From Panaeolus papilionaceus (Eukaryota > Basidiomycota > Agaricomycetes > Agaricales): a stretch of 64,000 nt of DNA. The notes under the pieces were generated by a model. That model did not search any database. It saw only the letters and a program-made list of their open reading frames with translations, and was not told where the DNA came from. The position numbers were made by a program, and so were the translations under genes. Each line of letters begins with the position of its first letter. Within the stretch, counting starts at the first letter, position 1. The stretch covers positions 930,001 through 994,000 of the forward strand of contig JADNRZ010000014.1 of assembly GCA_015501605.1 (NCBI GenBank), given 5' to 3'. Below, piece by piece: positions 44,800 to 56,909 of the stretch.

Positions 44800-45834
44800 A
44801 TGTTGGTAAACTGTAATATGAAAGTCGAAGTTTTATGGGGTTCGAAGCTTTCGAAGCCCACTTTTGTATCCCTACGCTCAGAGCCGATTCCCAACTCTAG
44901 ACGCACGATTATAATCATAGGATGCACCAAACTGCACATGTAAGGGTGGCATCGAGTCAACTTGGTCAGTAGTTACAACGAAACCTGTCAGAGATAGGAT
45001 ATCCGATGAACAATGACCCGATGGTACGCTTCTCGAACACATCGTGAGTGCTCATTAATATTAGTGCCATTAGTCACACGAGCGGGCACCCGTAGTACAC
45101 AGATGATACATCCAATTGTAACTGCGCTAAGTAATAAGCCTCTGGGATAGTAGAAATATGGTTCTACGTAGTAATCCACTAGTATGACCAATTGATAAGG
45201 ATGCAACGCCGAATTGTGTGGCCGCTTTCCTGGATGCGATACTCATCAAGGCCAAGAGTAGAGGAGATTCAGGGTCATAGTGACTGAGACTGTCTAGAAA
45301 ATGGAAAATTACCATGGTAAAAGTGAAATGAGGAGAGGTATCCACACCTGCCAAGGTCTTTGAGCAAGTCTGGCGCCGAAGCCTGCAGCGTCGAACACAC
45401 TCTCATTAATTACGACTAGCAGCGAATCACTGTCAGAGCAAAATGGATTGCAAAGTCAGGGAAGTAAATAGGTGCATTCAGATTGTTCCGGTCGAGATCA
45501 TAGTCTTTCCGATAAAGATAGAGCGTGTTGATGGTGAGAAGCATTTTCATCTGCTCCGAGTCCATAGATATTCGACCGGGGCAGTGGTAAAAAGCCGCCT
45601 CGAGTGGGCAACCGGCCACAGTGCAAATTTAAAATCCCAATGAGATAAGGCTCGGCTGATGACATAAAATGAACCGCATGACCACCGTACGCAGCATAAG
45701 CGCCCGCTCACTAGCAGGCGCAACATATGAACATTTTCTCGATTCGAATCAAATACAAATACATTAGTTCTGGAATATGAAGGTTACGCGATGAGCACTT
45801 GATTGCATTCGGACTACCCCCCTCGTTTAGGCGC
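44800..45834. other. Intergenic region, no supported gene
   Basis: Short frames on both strands without domains. No repeat detected. Confidence 0.4.
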
Positions 45835-45915
45835 TTAGGCAGAATATGCAGCAATGGCACGCGCAAATTCCGTGTTAACGTTGTTGATCATAGCCATGCC
45901 AGGCGATCTAGTAGT

Positions 45916-45920
45916 ATTCT
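45916..45920. other. Copia target site duplication, left
   Basis: ATTCT, repeated at 51,666-51,670 directly after the 3' LTR. Confidence 0.9.
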
Positions 45921-46127
45921 TGTTGTAATATTACTCGAATATTCTAGTATATACTTTACATTTTATCTTACTAATATTCGTCTTGGTAGTTACTCTTAGT
46001 TTACTACATAGTAGGAGAACATTCTAGATACAATTTCTCCTCATGTATATAAGGCCTCGAGTTGGGCCATCTAATATTGAATAACATTCTCTCTTTACTC
46101 TACTCTCTATACACTCTGCGCACAATA
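45921..46127 (+). repeat. Copia 5' LTR
   Basis: Begins TGTTGTAATATTAC and ends CGCACAATA. Carries TATATAAG at 46,046-46,053, the likely promoter. Differs from the 3' LTR at two sites. Confidence 0.93.
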
Positions 46128-46227
46128 GGTTATGGGCCCCGGCCCTAACTAAATATCGACACTTGAAACTCGAATCGAATTATCGCCCATCCTCGCTTAT
46201 CTAATCTTATCTTATCACACTGTCACC

Positions 46228-47022
46228 ATGCCAGAAGAATACTCGACGATTAACGGATACCGAATTGAACTGCTGAAGGCTACGAATTGGCTACCATGGA
46301 AGCAACGGATGCTTGCGGTGCTTCGTGACCTTGGACTGGAGAAGTACATCAACACAGATGCTCCAGGATCAGACAAGGAATTGAACAAGTTGACAGCCGA
46401 GGAGAAGAAGGCACAGGAAGAATGGCTTGTTGGTGATGCCAAGGCCAGAACACGGATTGAGCTCGCTGTTGGAGACAGTGAGATGATCCACATCAGCGGT
46501 GCAACTACAGCACGACAAATGTGGAGACAACTTTCCTAGGTCAAAGAATCAAAGGGTCGACTGGGAATTTTAGCTACACGCAGGCGCCTATTCCGACACA
46601 TTGCACAGGAAGATTTCGACATGGTAGAACATGTCTCGTACCTCCGACAGCTCCAAGCTGAGCTACATAACATGGGACATTTGATCCCTGATGAAGATTT
46701 CGCCAACATTCTCATCACCTCCCTACCCGAATCGTGGGATTGGTTCACTGGAAACTATCTTCACTCGACAGGCAACAAGGTATCAGTTACCTCGTATGAA
46801 CTTGTAGCCATCCTTATGGAAGAATACCATCACCGAAAAACTCGAAGTGAAGACACTGCTGTTGCAACAGCTCTACAATTCAGCAAGAACAAGAAATCCG
46901 GATTCAAGGGTGGAAGGAATCAGGGAAAGGGTGATGGAAAGGGAAAGGATGATATGGAATGTTACAATTGCCACAAGAAGGGTCATCTCAAGAAGGATTG
47001 TTGGGCGAAAGGGGGAGGATGA
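46228..47022 (+). pseudogene. Copia Gag region with internal stop
   Basis: Starts MPEEYSTINGYRIEL, with LKATNWLPWKQRMLAVLRDL typical of copia Gag. An in-frame TAG at 46,537-46,539 interrupts it; the same frame continues through VKESKGRLGILATRRRL to the zinc knuckle CYNCHKKGHLKKDC and ends at TGA 47,020-47,022. Copia Gag normally continues in frame into protease. Confidence 0.85.
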
Positions 47023-47274
47023 GAGGGACAGGGACCAAAGGGACGAAGGGGGGAGCGTGCAAATCAAGCCGACGAAGGCACACCTATTAATTCATCACTA
47101 AACGACACAGCATATTTATCGCACGCCTTCGTATCAGACAATACATATGATATTTCGAAGTATGATTGGTTACTTGACTCGGGCGCTACATCACACATAT
47201 GCACCATTCGAGACGCATTTGTTGATTTCCGACCCCTCAGTAATTATACCCTTGGTGGAATTGGACCAGTGGAT
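47023..47274 (+). pseudogene. Copia protease fragment
   Basis: Same frame after the TGA. Contains YDWLLDSGATSHI, the DSG-A active site of copia protease. Cut at 47,274 by the nested element. Confidence 0.8.
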
Positions 47275-48256
47275 TAGTGTTGTTGTCGAGTCGAGTTGAA
47301 CTCGTTTAAACGAGTCGAGTTGTGAACGAGTTGCAACTCGTTTGGTTCGAGCGAGTCGAGTTGAAACTCGCGAGTTATCGAGTTTTAAACGAGTTTACAC
47401 ACGATCCATGTGACTTCACCAGGGAAGGGGAAATTCTATTGAGCTTTGAATAATAATACTCGCATAGACTTGAATACCACTACATAATACATTAATATTA
47501 GGCTTTAGCTATCTATTGCAACATCAAGTCTTCGTGATTTTCATGAGTACTAGCCTTGCATAACTCAGAATAACCATTGACAGTATGAAGAGGTTTAAGT
47601 AGGGGTTGATTCTTTGACATAATAATGAGTGATCCTTGTGCCAACTTGTGATAAAGGACAGACATATGTAACATCAGAGAGGCTAATTTTAAATTGCAAG
47701 ATATGGATATGGGTAGTCAGGAGGTCCTGCAAAGAAAGGGAAACGACGATAGCTGCCGGATCAACAGTGAGTCGCTCAAGATCCTCTACCCCTTGCTGTG
47801 ATGATTGAACTTGAAGAAGTAGATGGTAAATGTTGACAACTCAAATGCTGTACGATGCCGAGGTGACCCTTCATATATTATTATAATTTATCATGGGGCA
47901 AATTGCAATGTATACTCTTGTATACTGTATCTTAATCTACATGTTTTTCACCTAATATGACTAACCAAGTTACACCTACAATAAAAATATACCATGTATT
48001 TATGGAATTCCAGGACATCCAACAGTTTCGCTACGACTGTACGTCAGCTTGGGTTGAGCCTTCGTCACCCTGCGTCCCTGGCAAGGGTTCTGTCAAAACA
48101 GAGCGATGCCATTGGCTGCGGTGATCACATGTGTTGAGCGAAACAAACTAACGAGTGAACTCGTTTAGACCGAGTTGAACTCGATCAAAACTCGCATAAA
48201 CGAGTTTAACGAGTTTTTCAACTCGACTCGACTCGCTCGACTCGACAACAACACTA
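47275..48256. mobile_element. 982-bp hAT-like MITE nested in copia
   Basis: Ends are TAGTGTTGTTGTCGAGTCGA inverted repeats, perfect over about 21 bp. The flanking 8-bp duplication CAGTGGAT (47,267-47,274 and 48,257-48,264) is diagnostic of the hAT superfamily. Many CGAGT/ACTCG motifs crowd the subterminal 100 bp at each end, as in hAT transposase-binding regions. No transposase frame is present. Confidence 0.9.
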
Positions 48257-49335
48257 CAGTGGATGCAACTGTTGAAGGCCGTGGAACAGTCATCGTGAAT
48301 TTTGTGGTAAATGGGAATACTTTCAGGCACACACTCAGGGACACACTCTATGTTCCTGAGGCACCGAACTGTCTTGTCTCAGTCAGTCACTTCGATGCAT
48401 CTGGTGGAAAGGTGGACTTCGAAGATGGAAAATGTTATTTGCGGGACAAAGATAGACGAACCATTGGGATGGGCAAGGTTGCAAGCAGGTTATACAAACT
48501 ATATGCTAGAGCTCAATTGGTGGGCAAGGATTCGGCACATCTCGCATCAATACCGAAGCCAACTTGGGATGAATGGCATCGTCGTTATGGACACATTGCT
48601 GTCTCAACACTCGAAATCCTCAAGAATGCAAATCTTGTTGATGGATTACACCTTGATGAATCATCAGTCCCTTCACCTACCTGCGAATCATGCATCAAGG
48701 CCAAACAATCCCGTCGAAAATATCCCAAAGAAGCACAACACCGATCAGAAATACCAGGAGAAAGGGTAATGTCTGATGTGTGGGGTCCTGCTGGAGTTCA
48801 GTCAGTGGGAAGGTGGAAGTACTATATCTCATTCACAGATGACTGCACACGTTATGTGCATGTACTATTTTTGAAGCACAAATCGGATGCATTCGAGCGC
48901 ATCAAGGGGCATGTGGCTATCATGAAGAACACATTTGGCAAGGTACCAAGATTCGTACGCTTCGACAATGGCAAGGAGCTTATAAATGCTCAACTCAAGA
49001 AATATTTCGAATCGGAGGGCATCATCATTGAGCCAACAGCACCATACTCGCCATCACAAAATGGATTTGCTGAGCGATTTAATCGAACCTTATTGGAGTT
49101 GGCACGGGCGATGTTATTCGAGAAGAACCTGCCTGTATTTCTCTGGGACGAGGCAGTGGCTCATGCAGCCTATCTTCGAAATCGAGCGCCAACATGAGCA
49201 TTAAAGGGTAAAACCCCTTATGAAGCATGGTTTGGACGACGTCCTGATATCTCACACCTTCGAGAATTTGGCTCCGAGGTCTGGGTACTGGATGAACGAC
49301 AGGATCGAACCAAGTTAGACCCAAAGTCACGCAAA
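48257..49335 (+). pseudogene. Copia GAG-pre-integrase and integrase region
   Basis: Continues the polyprotein: TVDATVEGRGTV, WHRRYGHIAVSTLE (His motif), CESCIKAK, then integrase with the catalytic Asp in VMSDVWGP, Asp in RFDNGKEL and Glu in NGFAERFNRT. A TGA at 49,195-49,197 interrupts just before ALKGKTPYEAWFG. Confidence 0.88.
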
Positions 49336-51451
49336 ATGATATTTGTGGGCTTCATGGATGGCGCTAAGGCTATCAGATATTATGATCCTGGTACCAGAAA
49401 TGTCAAGGTAACCAGGAACTTTGCATGGAATGAAAACGAGGCAGCACAGCGGCTGGAATATTCTGAACAGCCTGGTTTGCAGTCTGAGGGGGAGATTGGA
49501 CGTCCTAATCATGTTCCAGACTTGCAAACTGTTTCAAGCCATGATATATCACCTCAGAAGACACAATGTGAAGCTCAAGACACACCAGGGACACGCCAGT
49601 TACGCCCAAGGAACGAAGAAATAGATTACAAGAAAGCAAACAATCCCAATGCTAGAACACCTGCAGCTCGATTCAACCAACCCCCTGGACGCTATACACC
49701 AACTCCAGACCGATCCCCACCGCCTCAGTTGCCACCTGATGTTACAAGACCAACAGAATCATCCAGGGCGAAGCAGAAGACGTCTGAACGCGCCAACATC
49801 GCCTTTGAAACAGTTCTGAATGAAATCCTATTCGAGGCGGCATTCACATCGAAGGAAAATGAACTTGACTTGCCCAGGACGTATGAAGAAGCTATAAACG
49901 GACCTGAGGGACCACAATGGCGAAGGGCAACACAAGAGGAGATCAATACTTTGGGAAAAATGGGTACTTGGAAGTATGGAAAACTCCCAAGGAATAGGAA
50001 AGCGATTGGATGTCGCTGGGTATTTGCAAAGAAGCGAAACGAGAAGGGTGAAGTCATTAAATACAAGGCAAGACTTGTCGCTCAAGGATTCGCTCAGAAG
50101 CCAGGCACGGACTATTCGAACGACGGCACATTCGCACCTGTTATGCGATTCGAAACGCTTCGAACACTATTAGCGCTCGCAGCTGTCAAAAAATTGGAAG
50201 CTTCGTCAGTTTGACATTAAAGGAGCTTACTTGCATGGTCACCTTCGTGAAGAACTTTATATGCAGCAACCACCCGGATTTTCGAATGGAACGGACGATG
50301 TCTGTGTCCTCCGACGTTCGCTTTATGGTTTGAAGCAAGCAGGGAACATATGGAACCGAGAACTCGATGCAAAGCTTCGAAACTTGGGATTCACGCAGCT
50401 GAAGTCGGACTACTGCTGCTACATTCGTCGTGTCGACCCAGAATTCACAGTATTAGTAATATGGGTCGACGACATTATCTCATTCTCAACTACAGACGCT
50501 CTAAACGATCGCATTGAGCGTGAACTTCAACAATACTTCGAAACGAAGTCTCTTGGGCAACCTGACATTATTCTAGGCATCAAAATCGAACAGGGAGACC
50601 ATATCATTTCATTATCTCAATCTCACTACATAGACAGTCTCCTTAAACGATTCAGACTTGAAGATGCACTCCCCGTCAGCACCCCGATGGACCCCCAAGT
50701 CAAGTTGGATGATTATTCTAAGCTTGACCATCCAGGAACCAACTCAGATGTACCAGATAGGGTCCAGAGCAGTTATTCAACGCTCATAGGCTCTCTTATG
50801 TATCTGGCGCTCTGCACGCGACCTGATATCGCATTCAGTGTCATCAAGCTTGCCCAATATTCATCAAATCCTAAACCCGAACACTGGACTGCAGTTAAAC
50901 AAGTATTCAGATACCTAAAGTACACTAAGCACACTAAGGAACTGAAACTCACATATGGCGGAGAACCCGATTTATTGACCCCTGATGTCAACTTCTACTG
51001 TGATGCAGATTGGGCCAATAATTATGACCGCAAGTCAACCAGTGGCTATGTAGTCACTATTGCTGGTGGAGCTGTGGCATGGAGCGCAAAGAAACAGGCG
51101 ACTATTGCACTGTCAACTGCTGAAGCCGAGTACATAGCGGCCACTCACGCTACCAAACAAGTTCTATGGCATCGATCATTGCTCAAAGAACTTGAATTTG
51201 ATTGCCCAACAACCTCAACAATATTCTCGGACAACCAAGCTGCTATCTCGATAGCTCACCACCCCGAGTTCCACTCTCGAACCAAACACATTGACATTTC
51301 AGTTCATTTCCTCCGTGATCACATTGACAAAGGTGATCTAAATATTGTTTATATTAATACGCATGATAATCTCGCGGACTTATTTACCGAAGGACTCAAC
51401 CGTGATACTCATGGACGACTTACTCATGGTATTGGACTCATATTCGAGTAA
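49336..51451 (+). pseudogene. Copia reverse transcriptase / RNase H region, frameshifted
   Basis: RT starts at EEAINGPEGPQWRRATQEE, with ARLVAQGFAQKPGTDY. The frame shifts by one base in the A6 run at 50,188-50,193; after it the sequence resumes with KGAYLHGHLREELY, SLYGLKQAGNIWN and the active site VIWVDDI. RNase H follows with ADWANNYDRKSTSGYV, STAEAEYIAA and a NLADLFTEGLNR end. Apart from the shift this part is open to the natural stop. Confidence 0.88.
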
Positions 51452-51458
51452 GGGGGAG

Positions 51459-51665
51459 TGTTGGAATATTACTCAAATATTCTAGTATATACTTTACATT
51501 TTATCTTACTAATATTCGTCTTGGTAGTTACTCTTAGTTTACTACATAGTAGGAGAACATTCTAGATACAATTTCTCCTCATGTATATAAGGCCTCGAGT
51601 TGGGCCATCTAATATTGAATAACATTCTCTCTTTACTCTACTCTCTATACACTCTGCGCACAATA
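51459..51665 (+). repeat. Copia 3' LTR
   Basis: Preceded by the purine tract at 51,450-51,458 and followed by the right target duplication ATTCT. Identical to the 5' LTR except at two positions near its start. Confidence 0.93.
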
Positions 51666-52299
51666 ATTCTAGATCAACAGTTTATATGTCAGATGACGCT
51701 TCAAACCAGAGGTGTGGAAGACTCACATCTACACCAGCTAGCAAAGCTTGTTGGAACGCTTCCGACTCAGTCTTCAGATCCTCTAAGTCCTTGCGAACAG
51801 TCGAAGTTGTGCCCGGGATAGGCATAGCAGCAACAGTGCCCTTCTGTGCCGCGGCATCTCTCAAGGCAGCTACGATAGAGTCCTGAAGGCCCTCACATAG
51901 GGACAACGCATCCGGGACATAGCTTGGAGGAACAGGCTGCGAGGTTACAGCCTGTAATGGCCATGGTTGTAGTGAGCAATCCAGCGTGAAAAAATAAAAT
52001 AAAATCAATAACGGACCTTGTTGCAGCGTCGATGTCCGAGAGAAGGCTTCGAGCAGCGAAATGAATGTTCTACACAACAACCAAAACAACATGTTAGGTC
52101 ATTGGGGCATTATTCGGAAGGGTAGTATTTACCCAGGCGCTTGTAAGGTCAGTGGGGGACTTGAAAGCCTTGATGCTGTTGTCCAGCGCGTCGGCTTTCG
52201 AGGTTAAAGTCTTGATATCGGAGAGGACTTGTTCGGGGGTGGTGGCCAAGGCACGAAGAAGGCTGGAGAGGAGAATGAAACTGAAAGAGAGCTTCATGA

Positions 52300-53490
52300 G
52301 GAGAACGTTCGATGATGCTGATGAGGTCAAAGCCCTCGATTATGCTGGCTTTTATATCCCAAGGCTCCTACATGATTTGATAACGAAAGATTCTGGAATT
52401 CGCTTTAGGGATAAGGCTTCCCCAACTGTGGAGATAAAATTACATATTGGCAGGGCGCCAAACCGGCGATTTATGACAGCAAACCCGTTAGACAATACTG
52501 TTTGACATATTCGCTGCAAATTCGCTCTAGCAAACGCTTCTGGGGTATCTCCAAAGGCCGGTTAGCAACCTAAGCCAGGGAGGAAAAAGGAAAACATTTG
52601 CCAGTCATTTTCCGTGGACATATTCCAGAGGCTGTCCAAGTATTTTGTTGCTCCCACTCCCACACAAAGTTCAGCTTGTCTCGACTCAGTCAGAAGCAAT
52701 GGGGCAAAAGAGAGCTAAAAACGCTAGCTTGCCAACTTACTTGAAAAAATGTGTACCAAGTCAATATTGGCGAATCTTCTAGTTCCCTCCTCGAGAAATC
52801 AGGACGCCGGTGGTATCCACTCTGGCTGTTCATAACATGTTCGATGGTTAATTTTATGCTGCGATAGACGAATAACAAAACATAAGAGGTCAAGCTAACC
52901 ACATTGGAATGAGTGATTGACGACCCACTGTTTGATCCATATGTGAGCAGGAGGAATGCAGGGAAACAAAACGTAGGTCACCGAAGGTCGCAACACGATT
53001 GTGCGGTGCTCGAATTATACCATGATAGCTCAGAGTTTCATCGGGCCTTCAGAGGCGGACACTGTAATCGCGACATGAGCTTTGGATATTCGAGGGTGAG
53101 GTGTTCATCTCACCAGTCCATCGGGTTTCCGCACAGGGGAACATCAAAAGCCATTCTGTCCGTGTAGAAGTTCCGAACATAGGAATCGCGCGGTGGAGTA
53201 CTACAGAACCACTTACGGCCATGTCAGGTAATCAAGAACACTACAATTCATACTGGTCCAAAGTTTCCGTCGCTCAAAAATATGCCCCCAACCTAACCTG
53301 AGCTGAGTACGCAGTAAAGACCCAAGACAAAGCACAAATCTGTAACAAGGAGGGAACTCAAATCTTTTGAACATTAGAGCAATGAGGTCGATATGATAAA
53401 GGCAAAGTAGGGGATAAGGATATGGCTAATAGAATGTTGGTGTAGAGGGGAATAATATTACAAAGCAAAAAATTCCAAGAAAAACAAGAT
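52300..53490. other. Intergenic region, no supported gene
   Basis: Several short frames on both strands, none with a domain or paralog in the window. A minus-strand frame at 52,690-52,902 has a hydrophobic start but no splice-supported continuation. Confidence 0.35.
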
Positions 53491-54814
53491 CTAGGAAAGA
53501 TCCATGTCATCATCTTCTGGTGATGTACTAGGGCCAGCATTCTGCGTTGAAGGGGTTTCCTCGCTTTCGTTGTACCACTGCAAGTCAAAAAGTTCTTCCT
53601 CGGGTATATCGTCAAACTCAGCTATGGCTTCCAGTTTAGCGTATTCTTCGGCATAGGCCTGGAGCTCTTCGTCGTCAAGGACTGCTGGGTCAAAATTCTC
53701 CTCTGAATCTGGTGGTTCGTTCCAAAATTCGGGGTCCGCGGGTTCAGAGATAGGGCTGTTTGAGACCACAGGTGTCTGTCGTACATTCCGCGAAGGTGGC
53801 GTGATGAAAGCAGACGGGTTAAACTGAGTACGAGAGCTTGAGGGGGTTGCCAGAGGTCTGGAATAACGGTAGGAACTTGAGGTAGCCACTTGTGATGGGC
53901 TAGCCATCGATGTAGTGCCTCTGGTCGCCGATGAAGAGCGCAAATCGGTCGAGCTGACCGCTATATTCAGGGAGAAGAACAAGTTAGCTTAATATTTTGA
54001 CTTTTTTAAAGTTGAGGACCAGCCGTCCAAACTCACGTTTGGAGAGTTCTCGCTCCCATTCGCCGATATCCTCCAAATCAGGATCAAAAGAAGACCCTAC
54101 TTCATCGTAGTATGAAACTTGATACGCGTGTTGTTGTGACCGGTTGGTCTGTCTAAGGATGCGACGGAATAGCTAAGGGTTCATGTTGTTAGCAACACCA
54201 CTCTAGGAATTCCAACAGATTATAAAATGGAAAAAAAGCTTTTTAAGAACGCAATAGAAACCACACAAGGGTCATACAGTTACGAAAATGAAGAATAGGC
54301 ATACCTCGTCCTGCATAAGAAATTCGTCGTTCTCTTCCTGGTCATTACCCAGGTCCATGGCGTCTTCTGCTTGCCCCATAGCTGAACGCTTCCCCTTAAT
54401 CGCTCTTTCCCTAGCATTTGTGGCCCTCTCTAGACATCTCGCCATGAATCTATCGCGTATGAACGCCTTTTGGGAGTCAATGTTACTACCCGTGGGGTTG
54501 CCGGTACTAAAAAGGCGCGACCGGTATGCCTTTGAAGACATCGACTTGGGTGGGCCACTAGCGACGCGACCTCCAGTTGTTGGTGTTGATGGACCACGCC
54601 CTAAGGACTTGTATTGCGATTTTCTTCTGGCTTGAACGTCTAAGAGAGGTGATGACTTGGGTGATCCTGGTGAGCTTGACCTGATGTCAAACTCTTCATG
54701 CTCAAATTCCACAAGAGGCGATGAGTTTAGAGGTCTGAAAGCCAAAGGGTTCCTGGACGTCGATGGCGTTGACGGGTAAAGAAAAGATGGGCTTGACGAT
54801 TGCATTTGGGTCAT
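53491..54814 (-). CDS. Ser-rich acidic protein of unknown function (371 aa)
   Basis: Three exons: 54305-54814, 54037-54172, 53491-53960; 1,116 nt. The N-terminal 90 residues are Ser/Pro rich (SSPSFLYPSTPSTSRNP). A conserved-looking basic helix AYRSRLFSTGNPTGSN / RDRFMARCLERATNARERAI follows, then LFRRILRQTNRSQQHAYQVS and SSFDPDLEDIGEWEREL, then a second Ser/Thr-rich region and a very acidic C-terminus (DDIPEEELFDLQW, EDDDMDLS). No signal peptide or membrane segment; the composition suggests a nuclear protein. I do not recognise the family. The promoter side has ACGCG motifs (TGACGCGACG near 54,876, GACGCGTCAAGCGCG near 54,920), possible MBF sites. Confidence 0.7.
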
Positions 54815-56014
54815 GGAAGTTGTGGTGAAGGTTGTCGAAGCAGACGAGACCGGTCAAAGCCAAATGCTCTTGTGACGCGACGTTTGTTACAGGTCACATG
54901 ACAACGTGATCAATCAACGACGCGTCAAGCGCGTTTGCCTCCTATTCAAGTTCTATTACCAAACCTGAAAGCATGACTTACTCTCACGGATTTGTGTGCC
55001 TCTCCACGATCATTTCGTGATATAATAGGACAAACACATAGTATAAGTGTAGAATAGCTATCGTTACTGTCACCTTTTTGACATGCTTCAACAATTGTTC
55101 AGCTTAACGGTAAGCGCCAAAAAACTGCACCACTGAGTGTAAGTGTTGCCTCTTTGAACAAGACTATACGGGAAATTCTTGTAGATCTTCTGTAGAAGTC
55201 GCTGGCTCTTTTTGACTAATTCCTTGCAACATATACTCTGCACAAGTATTTGACAAGGTGAGTCAGGGATGAGATAGAGACCCGAAGGACACAGATCCCA
55301 AGCTCACGGCACCATACTCCCACATCTTCAGTCAGTCTCTGGAGTCAAGCTACAAGCCCCATGAGGGTTTCAATGTGTATTCAGTCTCCCTCTAACGTTC
55401 AACAGTCGTAAGCAGTCTCTTCTTTTTCGCTCCAGGTCGTCATCTGAGAAGAGAATGCCCTAACGTCCAGATGCTGTTCCTTATTACCATACAATAGAAC
55501 CGTGTTGTAGCCGACAGCTAAGCTAATTTAACCGGGATATTCTATCCCTTGGCTTATAAAAGGGCCTCAACACAGAAGGAGTAAATCCAATGAGACACAC
55601 TGCAGTGCCAGTGGGTTTATACTCCGCATTACACACAACCTTCTTGGCAGATTAATAGCACCGTTATCATTTTAACCGAAAGATAATCACTGCTTCTCAA
55701 GCTGAGTACCCCGTTTAAAGAAAAGTAACCATAATCTCATAGTTGGTAACCGCACTTAAATGACATGTGCCCTCTATCCACTGGCAAGGTGCATGGCCAA
55801 ATGTAACACTTGTTATTGGCGTTGAGTTGTATATCGGTATCGAGCACCCAAAGCTACACATACATGACTTCCCAATTTTTCAGAATGTACACAATGATAA
55901 CGGTATATCAATCGCGACCGCAAAATTCGAATTCTTACTCGAACAGGTCGTCGTCGTAAAACTACAATCAAATTTGACAAAGCTACCCACATCCATGTGT
56001 GGCTATGTGAGTTC

Positions 56015-56386
56015 TCAACTGAAGTCCTCCAAAGCATCCTCCACGACACCCTTGTATAGGGTTTCATCCAACGTTCCATCGCTTCTGTAAACTTTGATCG
56101 TATATTTGTAAGTCTGTGATCGAAAATCGTTCCCATCCAATTAGTAAAAAATAAATGAGTTGCATGACTTCCGCACATTGGTTCCGCCAGGGTTTAGTGG
56201 AGATGAAAATCGTCCTGGCTGAGCGACGTACACCTTCGTCCCTGCCTCTAACTTTGTCGAGAAAGGCATGGTCTCGACATCCTCTACGAGCATGAGGGTT
56301 TGGCCCGTATAGAATCTGGCAGACGGAGGCTACAAATAGACCGTAAGTGGCTAGTGGCGGTAGAAACGAAGGGACATTCGTACCAT
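56015..56386 (-). CDS. Small beta-rich protein A (84 aa), divergent partner of kinase A
   Basis: Coding exons 56384-56386 (only the ATG), 56177-56329 and 56015-56113; 255 nt. Reads PPSARFYTGQTLMLVEDVET, KLEAGTKVYVAQPGRF, then YKYTIKVYRSDGTLDE and GVVEDALEDFS. Alternating hydrophobic strands around AGTKV suggest a small SH3-like barrel; this is a fold guess from pattern only. Its duplicate at 59.8 kb keeps the same exon phases and the odd arrangement in which the start codon abuts the first donor (ATG then GTACG). It shares a roughly 520-bp promoter region with the kinase-like gene to the right. Confidence 0.65.
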
Positions 56387-56909
56387 GTTTCCTTGGTTCA
56401 AGTCTAAGGCGATAAAGGTTTGAGGAACGAGGAGTGGTGGTATCGAAAGATTAATATATCTATATCTATCGCCGATGTGTTTCTTTCTGAGGCCAATCAC
56501 TAACAACTTGTGAACCGCTGCATTAAGGCAAATGACTACTTAGCTTCTCCGACGGTGACTTCAGGTTGTTCCATTGGCTTGTAATAACATGTGGTGCATC
56601 GTTAAACATTATGCATTACGCGTGACGCTTGAATAGATTGATTGCTTTCCGCATCGCCAACTCAAAACGCAGTTCAAACGTTCAAAATTCAAAGCCTCGA
56701 CTTAATACAAGTGTTGATACCTTAATTGGGACTTTGGGTTTATAAAGGGCCCTAGGAATTCAGACGTGAAAGGACTTGTCAATTGTCTAATTGATGCAGT
56801 TGCACCTGTGTTCTTACCCCATAGGTAAATTGCTGTTGTACACACCCATGAGAAATTTCCGACACTTTCTAACTCCGAAAGTTGCTCCAAACTTCCAATA
56901 TCGCGTCGC

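Larger units (their letters stand above)
41765..44800. repeat. SDR + HsbA cassette, copy 2
   Basis: Second copy of the 39.4-41.8 kb cassette, with both genes intact. Confidence 0.8.
45921..51665 (+). mobile_element. Ty1/copia LTR retrotransposon, 5,745 bp, defective
   Basis: Two 207-bp LTRs, a 5-bp target duplication, a presumed primer-binding site right after the 5' LTR (GGTTATGGGCCCC) and a purine tract AAGGGGGAG before the 3' LTR. Domain order Gag-protease-integrase-RT-RNase H defines copia. The two LTRs differ at only two positions by eye, so insertion is recent. The coding region has several stops, one frameshift and a nested hAT-like insertion, so it cannot encode its own proteins. Inserted antisense to its host HsbA gene. 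Confidence 0.95.
45835..52297 (-). pseudogene. HsbA-like gene split by a copia element
   Basis: Exon 1 at 52133-52297 (MKLSFSFILLSSLLRALAT, signal peptide), exon 2 near 52,030-52,085 (NIHFAARSLLSDIDAA), exon 3 at 51727-51951 (225 nt, same size as in the 44-kb paralog; KTESEAFQQALLAGVD), exon 4 at 45835-45918 (84 nt; AMINNVNTEFARAIAAYSA). Exons 1, 3 and 4 have the same lengths as in the intact paralog. Copia lies in the last intron/exon border, its 5-bp target duplication covering the AG and three bases of exon 4. The exon 2 donor is weak and its phase does not fit cleanly. Without removal of a 5.8-kb intron the protein would lose its last helix. Confidence 0.75.

Noticed and set aside
48175..48256. 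Start of the integrase frame inside the nested element
   Set aside because: The first codons come from the hAT-like terminal repeat read-through; the true polyprotein resumes after 48,256.
55767..56178. Frames of over 100 codons on both strands near 55.8-56.2 kb
   Set aside because: They overlap the last exons of the small beta-rich gene in other frames or include its intron.
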